Shown one piece after another: positions 15,405 to 24,542 of a DNA stretch of 64,000 bases. The notes below the pieces were generated by a model, which saw only the letters and a program-made list of their open reading frames with translations, was not told the origin of the DNA and ran no database searches. The translations under genes were made by a program, and so were the position numbers. The DNA is from Armatimonadota bacterium (GTDB lineage Bacteria > Sysuimicrobiota > Sysuimicrobiia > Sysuimicrobiales > Humicultoraceae): contig JAVHLY010000012.1 in the NCBI GenBank assembly GCA_031081585.1, positions 22,397 through 86,396 on the forward strand, written 5' to 3'. How positions within the stretch are numbered: the first letter of the stretch is position 1; each line of letters starts with the position of its first letter.

Positions 15405-16373
15405 GTGAGCGCACGGGACCAGTCGCAGACCACCGTGTCCGCTCCTGGGACGCACCCGGAAGCCACCGTGTCCGCTCCCGGGACGCGCCCGGAAGCCGCC
15501 GTGTCCGCCCCCGCGGCCCGGCCGGCGAAGGCGCCGCGGCGCATCCGTCGCCCCGGCCACCTGGCCCTGCGCGTGCCGGACCTGGGCCGGGCCCTCGACT
15601 TCTACACGCGGGTGGTACGGCTGGCGGTCTCCGAGGAGGCCGACGGGGCCGTCTACCTGCGCGCCCAGTGGGAGCACCACTGCCTGGAGCTGCGCTCCGG
15701 CGCGGAGCCCGGCGTGGACCACCTGGCCTGGGAGACGGACAGCGACGAGGAAACCGCGGCGCTGTGGACGGCGCTGGCCGAACGCGGGGTGCCGGTGCGG
15801 GAGGCGATGCCGGAGCCGGGCCGCCGCGGGCTGGCCTTCCAGTTCCAGGACCCGCTGGGCATGTGGAACGAGGTCTACCGGGCGATGGACCGGCTGGGGG
15901 TGCTGGTCCCGGCGGGGCCGGCCCCGGTGCTGCGGCTGGGCCACTTCACCCGCATGACGCCGGACCCGGATGGCGCCATGGCCTTCTTCCGCACGGCGGG
16001 CTTCCGCGTCTCGGACTGGGTGCCGGACACCCAGGCCTTCCTGCGCTGCCGCCCGGAGCACCACAACCTGGGCTTCCTCAAGTTCGACCGGGTGACGCTG
16101 CACCACCACGCCTACGACGTGGGGGACTGGAACGCCATCAAGGCGGTCCTCGACTGGTGCGCCGCGCAGACGGTGCGCGTCGAGGTCGGGCCGGTGCGCC
16201 ACGCCGCCGGGAACAACATCGCCGTCTACATCCGGGACCCCTTCGGGGTGCGCGTGGAGTTCTTCTGCGAGATGGAGGCCATCGACGACGACGAGGACCA
16301 CGACACCCGCCGCCAGCCCGTCGTCTTTGACCTCTGGCACCGCACCCCGCCGCCCCCCGGCTATCGCGACTGA
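15405..16373 (+). CDS. VOC superfamily extradiol-type dioxygenase (first copy)
   Basis: This 322-residue two-module VOC protein is of the type I extradiol dioxygenase class (catechol 2,3-dioxygenase-like). Likely Fe ligands are the His in LRLGHFTRM, the His cluster LHHHAYDV and the Glu in VRVEFFCEME. GNNIAVYIRDPFG matches the family signature before the last ligand. The first 45 residues are a Pro/Ala-rich tail encoded by tandem 33-base units and are not part of the fold. The real start may lie further in, near RRIRRPGHLAL. A paralogue with the same features is at 25349. Probable role: ring cleavage of a catechol-like intermediate. Confidence 0.82.
   Translation: MSARDQSQTTVSAPGTHPEATVSAPGTRPEAAVSAPAARPAKAPRRIRRPGHLALRVPDLGRALDFYTRVVRLAVSEEADGAVYLRAQWEHHCLELRSGAEPGVDHLAWETDSDEETAALWTALAERGVPVREAMPEPGRRGLAFQFQDPLGMWNEVYRAMDRLGVLVPAGPAPVLRLGHFTRMTPDPDGAMAFFRTAGFRVSDWVPDTQAFLRCRPEHHNLGFLKFDRVTLHHHAYDVGDWNAIKAVLDWCAAQTVRVEVGPVRHAAGNNIAVYIRDPFGVRVEFFCEMEAIDDDEDHDTRRQPVVFDLWHRTPPPPGYRD
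15432..15497 (+). repeat. Two 33-base tandem units plus a partial third inside the VOC gene
   Basis: ACCGTGTCCGCTCCTGGGAC and the following 13 bases are repeated at 15465 with two changes, and a degenerate third unit starts at 15498. They encode repeated TVSAPGTxPEA and keep the frame open. Confidence 0.8.
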
Positions 16374-16376
16374 CCC

Positions 16377-18470
16377 GTGGTGCGCGTCGGCGTCGACGTC
16401 GGGGGCACCTTCACGGACCTGCTGCTGGTCCCGCCGGACGGCCGCGCCGTCATCGCCAAGCACCTGACCACGCCGGCCGACCCCGGCGAGGCCGTGGCGG
16501 CGGTGGTGCGCCGCGCCCTCCCGCGCGACGGGGAGCGCCCCGTGGCGGGGACGCTGGTGCACGGCACCACCCTGGTGACCAACACCCTCATCGAGCGCAG
16601 CGGGCCGCCCACCGCGCTCCTCGCCACCATGGGGTTCCGGGACGCCCTGGAGATCGGCCGCGAGCACCGCTACGAGCTCTACGACCTGCGACTGGAGCTG
16701 CCCCGGCCGCTCGTCCCCCGCCACCTGCGCTTCGACGTCCCCGAGCGTCTGGCCGCCGACGGCACCGTGCTCTTGCCGCTCGACGAGGCCTACGTGCGCC
16801 GGCTGGCCGCCGAGCTGCGGGCCCGGGGCATCCGGGCGGTGGCGGTCTGCTACCTGCACAGCTACCGCAACCCCGTCCACGAGCACCGCACCGCGGCGCT
16901 GATCCGCGAGGTGGCGCCCGAGCTGCAGGTGGCCTGCAGCGCGGATGTGGCTCCGGAGCTGCGCGAGTTCCCGCGGATGAGCACCACCGCCGCCAACGTC
17001 TACGTGCAGGAACGGGTGGCCCGCTACCTGGGGGCGCTGGAGAGGCGCCTGCTCGAGGCGGGCTTCGCCGGGCAGGTCTTCGTCATGCTGAGCAGCGGCG
17101 GGGTGGGCACGGTGGAGACCGCGGTGCGCTTTCCGGTCCGCCTGCTGGAGTCCGGGCCGGCCGCGGGCGCGCTGGCCGCCGCGGCGCTGGGCCGCCGCGC
17201 CGGCTTCCCCGACCTGCTCTCCTTCGACATGGGCGGGACCACCGCCAAGCTGTGCGCGGTGGCGGGCGGCGCGCCGCTACGGGTGGACGAGTTCGAGGTC
17301 GACCGTGTCTACCGCTTCCGCCGCGGCAGCGGGCTGCCGGTCCGCATCCCCGTGATCGACATGATCGAGATCGGAGCCGGCGGCGGCAGCATCGCCCGGG
17401 TGGACGCGCTGGGCCTGCTGAAGGTGGGGCCGGAGAGCGCCGGGGCCGACCCCGGGCCGGCCTGCTACGGCCGCGGCGGGCGCGAGCCCACCGTCACCGA
17501 CGCCGACCTGGTGCTGGGCTACCTCGACCCCGCCTACTTCCTGGGTGGGCGCATGCCGCTCGACCCCGCCGCCGCCCGCCGCGCCCTTGCCCCGCTGGCC
17601 GCCCGTCTGGGGTTGAGCGTGGAGCAGGCCGCCTGGGGGATCCACCAGGTGGTGAACGAGCAGATGGCCCAGGCCGCCCGCGCCCACCTGGCCGAGCGCG
17701 GCCGTGACCCGCGCCGCCTGCCGCTCTTCGCCTTCGGCGGAGCGGGACCGGTGCACGCCAGCCACCTGGCGCGCATCCTGCGTCTGCCGGCGGTGATCGC
17801 GCCGCTCGGCGCCGGGGTGGGCTCCACCTTCGGGCTGCTGGCGGCGCCGCTGGCCTTCGACTTCGTGCGCAGCGCCCCCGCCCGTCTGGACGCGCTGGAC
17901 TGGGCGGCGGTCTCGGTCCTGGTGCAGGGGATGGCGGAGGAGGGGCGGGCGCTCCTGGCGCGCGCCGGTGTCCCCTCGGAGGCGGTGACGGTGCGGGTGA
18001 GCGCGGACATGCGCTACGCCGGGCAGGGGCACGAGGTCGAAGTACCGCTCCCCGACGGCGTGCTGGACACCCGGTCGGCCGCCGCCCTGACCGCGGCCTT
18101 CGAGCGCGCCTACCGAGAGCGCTACGGTCGCGCCGGGCCTGCCGTCCCGGTAGAGGTGGTGAACTGGCGCCTGACCGCGAGTGGCCCCGTCCCCGACCTC
18201 GCGGTGCGCTTCCCCCTGGAGGCGGCGGCCGGTCGCGCCCGCAAGGGGACGCGCCGGTGCTTCTTCCCCGAAGCCGGCGGCTTCGTGGAGACGCCGGTGC
18301 TCGACCGCTACGTCCTGCGCCCGGGCGACCGCTTCACCGGTCCCGCGGTGGTGGAGGAGCGCGAGTCCACCCTGGTGGTGGGTCCGGGCGCGCACGCCCG
18401 CGTGGACGAGCACCTGAACGTCATCGTGGAGTTCGCCGGGGCGCCCGGGCCGGAGGCCGGCCATGCGTGA
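16377..18470 (+). CDS. hyuA: N-methylhydantoinase A / oxoprolinase family, subunit A
   Basis: The 697-residue protein has the ASKHA-type nucleotide-binding start VGVDVGGTFTDLLLV. It also has VHGTTLVTNTLIER, ESGPAAGALAAAALG, the second phosphate motif SFDMGGTTAKL, the glycine-rich EIGAGGGSIARVD, and DPGPACYGRGG. It is the ATP-using subunit that, with HyuB, opens a cyclic amide (hydantoin, 5-oxoproline or a related lactam) or carboxylates a ketone. The partner gene overlaps its end by eight bases, so they form one enzyme. The cyclic amide could arise from an N-heterocycle degraded by the neighbouring oxygenases. Confidence 0.9.
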   Translation: MVRVGVDVGGTFTDLLLVPPDGRAVIAKHLTTPADPGEAVAAVVRRALPRDGERPVAGTLVHGTTLVTNTLIERSGPPTALLATMGFRDALEIGREHRYELYDLRLELPRPLVPRHLRFDVPERLAADGTVLLPLDEAYVRRLAAELRARGIRAVAVCYLHSYRNPVHEHRTAALIREVAPELQVACSADVAPELREFPRMSTTAANVYVQERVARYLGALERRLLEAGFAGQVFVMLSSGGVGTVETAVRFPVRLLESGPAAGALAAAALGRRAGFPDLLSFDMGGTTAKLCAVAGGAPLRVDEFEVDRVYRFRRGSGLPVRIPVIDMIEIGAGGGSIARVDALGLLKVGPESAGADPGPACYGRGGREPTVTDADLVLGYLDPAYFLGGRMPLDPAAARRALAPLAARLGLSVEQAAWGIHQVVNEQMAQAARAHLAERGRDPRRLPLFAFGGAGPVHASHLARILRLPAVIAPLGAGVGSTFGLLAAPLAFDFVRSAPARLDALDWAAVSVLVQGMAEEGRALLARAGVPSEAVTVRVSADMRYAGQGHEVEVPLPDGVLDTRSAAALTAAFERAYRERYGRAGPAVPVEVVNWRLTASGPVPDLAVRFPLEAAAGRARKGTRRCFFPEAGGFVETPVLDRYVLRPGDRFTGPAVVEERESTLVVGPGAHARVDEHLNVIVEFAGAPGPEAGHA

Positions 18471-20205
18471 GACGGCCCTCGACCCCATCACCCTGGAGGT
18501 GATCTGGAGCCGGCTGCTCGCCGTGGTCACCGAGCAGCAGGACGCCCTCATGCGCACCGCCTTCTCCACCGTGGTGCGCGAGAGCCAGGACCTGGCCTGC
18601 GGCCTCTTCGACCCGCAGGGCCGGATGATCGCGCAGTCGGTGAGCGGTACCCCCGGCCACATCAACGCCATGGCCACCTCCATGCGCCACTTCCTGCGCG
18701 CCTACCCGCCCGAGCGGCTCGCCCCGGGCGACGTGCTGCTGACCAACGACCCCTGGATGACGGCGGGGCAGGTGAACGACATCACGGTGGCCACGCCGGT
18801 CTTCCGGGGCGGGCGCCTGGTGGCCCTCTTCGCCAACACCTGCCACGCTCCGGACATCGGCGGCCGGCTCCTCTCAGCGGAGGCCCGCGAGGTCTACGAG
18901 GAAGGGCTGCTCCTCCCCATCCTCAAGCTCTTCGACCGGGGCGAACCCAACCAGGTCCTCCTCGCCGTCATCCGCGCCAACGTGCGCCTGCCCGACGAGG
19001 TGGTGGGTGACCTCTACGCCCAGGCCGCCTGCAACGAGGCGGGCGCGCGGGCGCTGCTGGAGACGATGGAGGAGTTCGGCCTGGCCACGCTCGACGACGT
19101 GGCCGAGGAGATCGTCCGCCGCAGTGAGGCGGCGGTGCGCCAGCGCATCCGGGCCCTGCCGGACGGGGAGTGGACGAGCGAGACGTGGAGCGACGGCTTC
19201 GACGAGCCGATCCTGATCCGCTGTCGGGTGCGCGTGGCCGGGGACGAGCTGTGGATCGACTTCACCGGCTCCTCGCCCCAGAGCCCCCGCGGCATCAACG
19301 TCGTGCTCAACTACACCCACGCCTACGCCTCCTTCGCCGTGAAGGCCGCCATCTACCCGGACATCCCGCACAATGAGGGCGGCTTCCGCCCGGTCCACGT
19401 CAGCGCGCCGCCGGGGTGCATCCTCCACGCCCTCCCGCCGGCCCCGGTGGCCAGCCGCCACGCCCTCGGCCACTTCATCCCCACGGCCATCTACGCCGCC
19501 CTGGCGGGCGCGCTGCCCGACCGGGTGATCGCGCCGGGCGCGGACCCGATCTGGCTGACGGTCTGGCGCGGCAGCGACCCCCCCTTCACCTTCACGATGT
19601 TCCAGGTGGGAGGCACCGGCGCGCGGCCCTCGCAGGACGGGCTCAACACGGTGGGCTTCCCGAGCGGCGTCGCCGGCGTGCCGGCCGAGGTGGTGGAGGC
19701 CCTCTCGCCCCTCATCCTGTGGAAGCGGGAGCTGCGTCCCGACTCCGGTGGCCCGGGCCGGTGGCGCGGCGGGCTCGGCCAGCGCACCACCTTCGGCTGC
19801 CGGGGGCGGGGCGCCTGGAGCGTCTCGGGGATCGTGGACCGCACTCGCTTCCCCGCCCCCGGGCTGCTCGGCGGCGGACCGGGGGCGCCCGGGGAGGTCG
19901 TGCTCGACTCGGGCGAGCGGCCGAACCCCAAGGCCCGCATCGACCTGCGCCCGGGCCAGCTCATCCACCTCCACCTGCCGGGCGGCGGCGGGTACGGCGA
20001 CCCCTACACGCGCGATCCGGAGCGGGTGCGGCAGGACGTGGCGGCCGGCTACGTGACGCCGGAGGCGGCGGCGCGCGACTACGGGGTGGTGGTGCGCTTC
20101 ACCGGCGACCCCGATGCGCTGGTGCGGCTGCCGGAGGAGTGGGTGGTGGACGAGGCGGCCACGCGCGAGTTGCGGGAGAGGCGCAAGACCGAGCGAGCAC
20201 GCTGA
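18463..20205 (+). CDS. hyuB: N-methylhydantoinase B / oxoprolinase family, subunit B
   Basis: This 580-residue subunit B has DPITLEVIWSRLLAVVTEQQ at its start, the family blocks DVLLTNDPWMTAGQVNDITV and TCHAPDIGG, a central DFTGSSPQSPRGINVVLNYT and the C-terminal GGGGYGDPYTRDPERVRQDV. It acts with HyuA in the cytoplasm on the same cyclic amide. The length is normal for the family. It ends the 12.6-20.2 kb gene run and is followed by a regulatory-looking gap. Confidence 0.9.
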   Translation: MRETALDPITLEVIWSRLLAVVTEQQDALMRTAFSTVVRESQDLACGLFDPQGRMIAQSVSGTPGHINAMATSMRHFLRAYPPERLAPGDVLLTNDPWMTAGQVNDITVATPVFRGGRLVALFANTCHAPDIGGRLLSAEAREVYEEGLLLPILKLFDRGEPNQVLLAVIRANVRLPDEVVGDLYAQAACNEAGARALLETMEEFGLATLDDVAEEIVRRSEAAVRQRIRALPDGEWTSETWSDGFDEPILIRCRVRVAGDELWIDFTGSSPQSPRGINVVLNYTHAYASFAVKAAIYPDIPHNEGGFRPVHVSAPPGCILHALPPAPVASRHALGHFIPTAIYAALAGALPDRVIAPGADPIWLTVWRGSDPPFTFTMFQVGGTGARPSQDGLNTVGFPSGVAGVPAEVVEALSPLILWKRELRPDSGGPGRWRGGLGQRTTFGCRGRGAWSVSGIVDRTRFPAPGLLGGGPGAPGEVVLDSGERPNPKARIDLRPGQLIHLHLPGGGGYGDPYTRDPERVRQDVAAGYVTPEAAARDYGVVVRFTGDPDALVRLPEEWVVDEAATRELRERRKTERAR

Positions 20206-20253
20206 CAGGGCACATGGCCCGAGCGGGTGGGCCCGCTGCTTGCCCGTCACAAC

Positions 20254-20304
20254 GAAGATATGTCGTTGTCACGGATCGATGAGCACGACGATATGTCGAT
20301 GTCA
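20254..20304 (+). promoter_or_regulatory. Paired repeat element upstream of the LLM oxidoreductase gene
   Basis: GATATGTCGTTGTCA and GATATGTCGATGTCA (about 20256-20271 and 20289-20304) are direct repeats 33 bases apart, about three turns of the helix. The first lies within an inverted repeat ACAACGA/TCGTTGT (from about 20250) and the second within CGAC/GTCG arms. This is the only AT-richer patch in the 158-base gap. It looks like a two-site operator. The binding protein is unknown and the motif differs from the ACTGTATACAGT type. Confidence 0.5.
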
Positions 20305-20363
20305 ACCGCGGCCGGGGCACAGGGCGTGTCCCCCCGGTCCGGCCCCAGCGTGGAGGTGACGAT

Positions 20364-21383
20364 GTGACGCACGACGGGCAGCGCGTCGGGTTCGCGTTGG
20401 GCTACGGGCGGTTCACCAACGTGCGGGAGATGGCGGCCCTGATGCACCGGGCGGAGGCGCGCGGCTTCGAGATGGGCTTCTTCTCCGAGACGATCGAGCT
20501 GATGCGCGACTCCGTGACGGCGCTGGCCGCCATCGGCCTGGCCACGGAGCGCCTGATTCTGGGGACCACCCAGATCGTCCGCCTGCGCAGCCCGGTGGTG
20601 ATGGCCCAGACCGCGGCCAGCCTGGACGAGCTGACCGGCGGACGCCTGACGCTGGCGCCCGGCGCCTGCACCGCCAGCCACGCCCGGCGCCACGGCCTGC
20701 CCCCGGCCGACCCGGCGGAGACGCTACGTGAGTGGGTGGAGGCGATCCGGCTGATCCTCACCGGCGACCGGATCAGCTACCACGGCCACCACGTCCACCT
20801 CGACGACGTGGGGCTGGGGTGGACGCCGGTGCGGCGCGCCATCCCCCTCTACATCCCGGCCACCAGCCGCACCGGCCTGCGGCTGGCCGGGGAGATCGGG
20901 GACGGGGTCGTGCTCAACGCGGTCTGCTCGCCGGAGTACACGGCGAACGCGCTGCGCATCGTCCGCGAGGCGGCGGAGCGGGCGGGGAAGGACTGGTCGC
21001 GCTTCGAGGTGGCGCAGATCATCAACTGCTCGGTGGAGGACGACCACCAGGCGGCGCTCGACACGGTGCGCTGGGAGGTGGCCACGAAGTTCGACCCGGT
21101 GCAGATCCCCTTCATCGCCGGCCCGAAGATGCGCGTGGGGGAGCCCTACATCCGCCAGGAGGACCTGCCCCGGTTCGCGGAGGCCTACGCGCGCGGCGGG
21201 ATGGAGGCCCTGATCCGCGCGGTGCCGGACAGCTACGTGGAGGGCATGACGGCCAGCGGCACGCCCGAGGAGGTGCGCCGCCGCGTCCAGGCCTACCGCG
21301 ACGCGGGCGTGCGCCTGCCCCTGCTGCGGCCGGCGGCCGCCCACCAGACCGACCGCCTGATCGACCTCTTCGCCCGCGCCTGA
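20364..21383 (+). CDS. LLM class (luciferase-like, probably F420- or FMN-dependent) oxidoreductase
   Basis: The 339-residue TIM-barrel protein has VGFALGYGRFTNVREMAALM at the start, LILGTTQIVRLRSPVVMAQT, LDELTGGRLTLAPGA, a PLYIPATSRTGLRLAGEIGDGVVL block and ASGTPEEVRRRVQAYRDAGV near the end. The last is common in F420-dependent members such as methylene-H4MPT reductase-like enzymes. The reaction could be hydride transfer or monooxygenation in the catabolic pathway. GTG 20364 is used. GGAGGTGA lies four bases upstream and an overlapping ATG is out of frame. Confidence 0.85.
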   Translation: MTHDGQRVGFALGYGRFTNVREMAALMHRAEARGFEMGFFSETIELMRDSVTALAAIGLATERLILGTTQIVRLRSPVVMAQTAASLDELTGGRLTLAPGACTASHARRHGLPPADPAETLREWVEAIRLILTGDRISYHGHHVHLDDVGLGWTPVRRAIPLYIPATSRTGLRLAGEIGDGVVLNAVCSPEYTANALRIVREAAERAGKDWSRFEVAQIINCSVEDDHQAALDTVRWEVATKFDPVQIPFIAGPKMRVGEPYIRQEDLPRFAEAYARGGMEALIRAVPDSYVEGMTASGTPEEVRRRVQAYRDAGVRLPLLRPAAAHQTDRLIDLFARA

Positions 21384-21527
21384 GGCTGGATGCCCCAGGG
21401 GCGGGGAGCCCACACCGCCGCGGTGCCGACCCGGGGGGGCCGTCGGGCCTGGGCCACCGGGCTCCCGGGCAGGCAGTGGAGGGGCGGCCGGGCGCCGAAG
21501 TAGTGGGGGAGCGAGGAGGGAGCACCT

Positions 21528-22826
21528 ATGGCTGTGACGGCTGCACCGCTGTCGGCGGGGCTGCGGCAACGGTTGAGCGCCATCCGTCCCGAGGAGGGCG
21601 TCATCCCTGCGTTCATCTTCAGCGACCCGGAGGTCTACCGGGCGGAGATGGACACGATCTTCGCCCGCTGCTGGCTCTTCGTGGCCCACGAGTCGGAAGT
21701 GCCCTCGCCGGGGGATTACGTCACCCGCGCCATGGGCGAGCACCCGGTCATCGTGGCGCGCGGGGAAGACGGGCGGATCCGCGTGATGCTGAACGTGTGC
21801 CGCCACCGGGGCATGCGCATCTGCCGCGCCGACCTGGGGAACGCCTCCCACTTCCGCTGCCCCTACCACGGCTTCACCTACACTAACACCGGCGACCTCA
21901 TCGGCATCCCCTACCAGCGGGAGATCTACGGCGAGGCCATCGACCGCAGCCGCTTCGGGCTGATCCAGGCGCGCACCGACAGCTATGCCGGCCTCGTCTT
22001 CGCCACGTGGGACGCGGACGCCCCGCCGCTGCGCGAGTACCTGGGGCCGATGACCTGGTACCTCGACCTGCTGGCCGGGCGGGCCGCCATGGAGGTGGTG
22101 GGCCCGCCCCACCGCCACGAGATGGCCGCCAACTGGAAGCTGCCGGCGGAGAACTTCGCCTCCGACGCCTACCACACGCTGCACACGCACGCCTCTACCG
22201 CCGAGATCGGGCTCACGCCCTCGCCCCGCTGGGCCAAGGACGGCTACCACGTGCAGGCCGGGAACGGCCACGGCGTGATGGTGGGGACGCCTGCCCCCCG
22301 CTTCATCTTCGCGGAGGCGCTGCTGCCGACGTTCGAGCGCCACCTCCGCCCCGAGCAGCTGGCCCTGCTGCGCACCCTGGCCAACATGCCGGGCACCGTC
22401 TTCCCCAACTTCTCCTTCCTCATCTCCGCGGTGACCTTCAAGGGGCGGTTCGTCTCGCACACGGGGCTGTACCAGTGGCAGCCGCTCGGTCCGGAGCGGA
22501 TCGAGGTCTTCTCCTGGTTCCTGGTGGAGCGCGACGCCCCGCCCGAGTGGAAGGCGCTGTCGCGCGAGGCCTTCATCTTCACCTTCGGCCCGTCCGGCGT
22601 CTTCTCCCAGGACGACAGCGAGAACTGGACCAACATCACGCGCAACAGCCGCGGCCCGCTGGCCCGCCACCTCTCCTTCCTCTACGAGATGGGCAAGGGG
22701 GCGCGACCCACCCGCGCCTTCCCCGGGCCCGGGGAGGTGTACGAGGGGAAGTACAGCGAGGTGAACGCGCGGGCCTTCTACCGGCGCTGGCTCGACCTGG
22801 TGCAGGGGGACGGCCCGTGGACGTGA
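21528..22826 (+). CDS. Rieske non-heme iron aromatic-ring dioxygenase, alpha subunit
   Basis: The 432-residue protein has a Rieske 2Fe-2S site CRHRG (about residues 92-96) with CPYHGF about 20 residues on. The catalytic domain has NFASDAYHTLHTH carrying the bridging Asp and two iron-binding His. It inserts both atoms of O2 into an aromatic ring to give a cis-dihydrodiol. The ATG at 21528 follows GAGGAGGGAG. The beta subunit overlaps its end and an SDR that could oxidise the diol follows. No ferredoxin or reductase gene is nearby, so electrons must come from elsewhere. Confidence 0.92.
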   Translation: MAVTAAPLSAGLRQRLSAIRPEEGVIPAFIFSDPEVYRAEMDTIFARCWLFVAHESEVPSPGDYVTRAMGEHPVIVARGEDGRIRVMLNVCRHRGMRICRADLGNASHFRCPYHGFTYTNTGDLIGIPYQREIYGEAIDRSRFGLIQARTDSYAGLVFATWDADAPPLREYLGPMTWYLDLLAGRAAMEVVGPPHRHEMAANWKLPAENFASDAYHTLHTHASTAEIGLTPSPRWAKDGYHVQAGNGHGVMVGTPAPRFIFAEALLPTFERHLRPEQLALLRTLANMPGTVFPNFSFLISAVTFKGRFVSHTGLYQWQPLGPERIEVFSWFLVERDAPPEWKALSREAFIFTFGPSGVFSQDDSENWTNITRNSRGPLARHLSFLYEMGKGARPTRAFPGPGEVYEGKYSEVNARAFYRRWLDLVQGDGPWT

Positions 22827-23323
22827 CCCCGGAGGTGCGCCAGGAGCTCACGGAGTGGCTCTACCACGAGGCGGAGCTGCTGGACGGGCGCCGCTTCGAG
22901 GAGTGGCTGGCGCTGCTGGCCGACGACCTGACCTATGAGATGCCGGTGCGCCTGACCCGCGAGGCGGGCGGGGGCGAGGAGCTGGCGCGGGAGATGGCGT
23001 TCTTCCGGGACGACCGGGAGACGCTGCGGCTGCGTGTGGCCCGGCTGCGCACCGAGTTCGCCTGGGCGGAGGACCCGCCGTCGCGCACGCGCCACTTCGT
23101 GGCCAACGTCCGGGTGCGGCCCACCGACCGGCCGGACGAGGTAGAGGTGAGGAGCTACCTGCTCGTCTACCGCAGCCGCGGCGACGCGCCGCAGGCCGAG
23201 CTGCTCTCGGGGGAGCGGCGCGACCGCTTCCGACGGGAGGGGGAGACGTGGAAGCTCTGCCGGCGCGAGTTCGTGCCGGACCAGGCCACCCTGGGCCTGC
23301 GGAACCTGGCGCTCTTCGTCTGA
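22817..23323 (+). CDS. Aromatic-ring dioxygenase, beta subunit
   Basis: The product is about 168 residues of the NTF2-like beta-subunit family, with ELTEWLYHEAELLDGRRFEEW at the N-terminus, LADDLTYEMPV, TRHFVANVRV and a YLLVYRSRG strand. It is a structural partner of the alpha subunit in an alpha3beta3 enzyme. The start is GTG 22817 or the GTG six bases later that overlaps the alpha stop as GTGA. Confidence 0.88.
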   Translation: MDVTPEVRQELTEWLYHEAELLDGRRFEEWLALLADDLTYEMPVRLTREAGGGEELAREMAFFRDDRETLRLRVARLRTEFAWAEDPPSRTRHFVANVRVRPTDRPDEVEVRSYLLVYRSRGDAPQAELLSGERRDRFRREGETWKLCRREFVPDQATLGLRNLALFV

Positions 23324-23375
23324 TGGAGGGCAGGCACCACGGGTTGCCGTCGGACGGGAAGGACGGGAGGAGGCC

Positions 23376-23639
23376 ATGGACGACCATGAGCCGGCGCGTG
23401 CGCCGGCGATGGAGCGTGAGCCGGTGATCGAGGTGACCAACGAGTTCGCGCACGTCGAGGTGCGGCGGGTGTGGACGCGCAACGGGATGCGCCTGGAGAT
23501 CAGCTCGCCGCGGCTGGGCCACTGCGTCCGGCTGGACGCGCTGGCGCTGGAGAGCCTCACCTGGCAGCCCATGGAGACCTTCAGCCGCTTCCTGGAGGAG
23601 CCGTTCGGCCCGGCGCGGCCGGACGGCCGGCACGGCTGA
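23376..23639 (+). CDS. Small conserved-looking protein between dioxygenase and dehydrogenase
   Basis: The 87-residue protein has a good start (ATG 23376 after GGGAGGAGG). A compact beta-rich core follows, with EVTNEFAHVEVRRVWTRNGM and LEISSPRLGHCVRLDALALE. It contains no ferredoxin-type cysteines, so it is not the missing electron carrier. The position suggests an accessory factor of the Rieske enzyme. I do not recognise the family. Confidence 0.7.
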   Translation: MDDHEPARAPAMEREPVIEVTNEFAHVEVRRVWTRNGMRLEISSPRLGHCVRLDALALESLTWQPMETFSRFLEEPFGPARPDGRHG

Positions 23640-23655
23640 GGGGCCCCAGCACGCG

Positions 23656-24450
23656 GTGACCGGCGCAGCCCCACATCGGCCGGGCCGTCTCGCCGGGAAA
23701 GTCGCCCTCATCACCGGCGCGGGCAGGGGGATCGGCCGGGCGGCGGCAGAGCTCTTCGCCGCCGAAGGCGCCCGGGTGGTCGTGGCCGACCTGGAGGCCG
23801 CGGCCGCCCGCGAGGTGGCGGCGGCCATCGCCGACGCCGGCGGGGAGGCTCTGGCCGTGGGGGCGGACGTGGCCAGTCCCGAGGACAACGCGCGCATGGT
23901 GGCGGCGGCGGTGGAGCGGTGGGGCGCGCTGCACGTCTTCTACGCCAACGCCGCCATCGTGGACCGCACGCCGGAAGGGGACGTCGGCCTCGAGCGCATC
24001 GCCCTGGAGCGCTGGCACCGCATTCTGGCGGTCAACCTCACCGGCACCTTCCTGGGGTGCCGCGCGGCCATCCCCGAGATCGTCCGCGCGGGCGGCGGTT
24101 CGGTGATCCTCACCGGGTCGGTGGGCGCGCTCGTCGCCCACCGGGCCCACAACCACGCCTACGTCACCTCCAAAACCGGCGTGCTGGGTCTGGCCCGCAA
24201 CCTGGCCGTGGAGTACGCGCCCAAGGGCGTACGCGTGAACTGCCTCTGCCCCGGCCAGGTCCGGACGGCCATGATGGCCGACTTCTACGACGACCCCGCA
24301 CGCCGCCAGCGCTTCATCGACCTGACGCCGATGGCGCGCTTCGGGGAGGCGGTGGAGGTGGCTCGCGTGGCGCTCTTCCTGGCCTCTGACGAGTCCTCGT
24401 TCATGACCGGTGCCGCGGTGGTGGTCGACGGGGGCTGGACGGCGGTCTGA
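23656..24450 (+). CDS. SDR family NAD(P)-dependent dehydrogenase
   Basis: The 264-residue classical short-chain dehydrogenase has the cofactor motif TGAGRGIG, NAG-type segment YANAAIV, catalytic Ser in ILTGSVGA, and YxxxK in YVTSKTG (Tyr and Lys present). CPGQVRTAMM and GAAVVVDGGWT follow. It probably oxidises the cis-diol made by the Rieske enzyme to a catechol, by analogy with many dioxygenase operons. GTG start. It closes the 20.4-24.5 kb operon. Confidence 0.9.
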   Translation: MTGAAPHRPGRLAGKVALITGAGRGIGRAAAELFAAEGARVVVADLEAAAAREVAAAIADAGGEALAVGADVASPEDNARMVAAAVERWGALHVFYANAAIVDRTPEGDVGLERIALERWHRILAVNLTGTFLGCRAAIPEIVRAGGGSVILTGSVGALVAHRAHNHAYVTSKTGVLGLARNLAVEYAPKGVRVNCLCPGQVRTAMMADFYDDPARRQRFIDLTPMARFGEAVEVARVALFLASDESSFMTGAAVVVDGGWTAV

Positions 24451-24542
24451 GCCGTGACCGGCCCGGCCGGTCTCCCGTCGGATCCGCCCGACCGCGTCCC
24501 CCCGGGCGCGCCGGCGCAGGAGAGGGGCGCGGGGCGGCCAAT

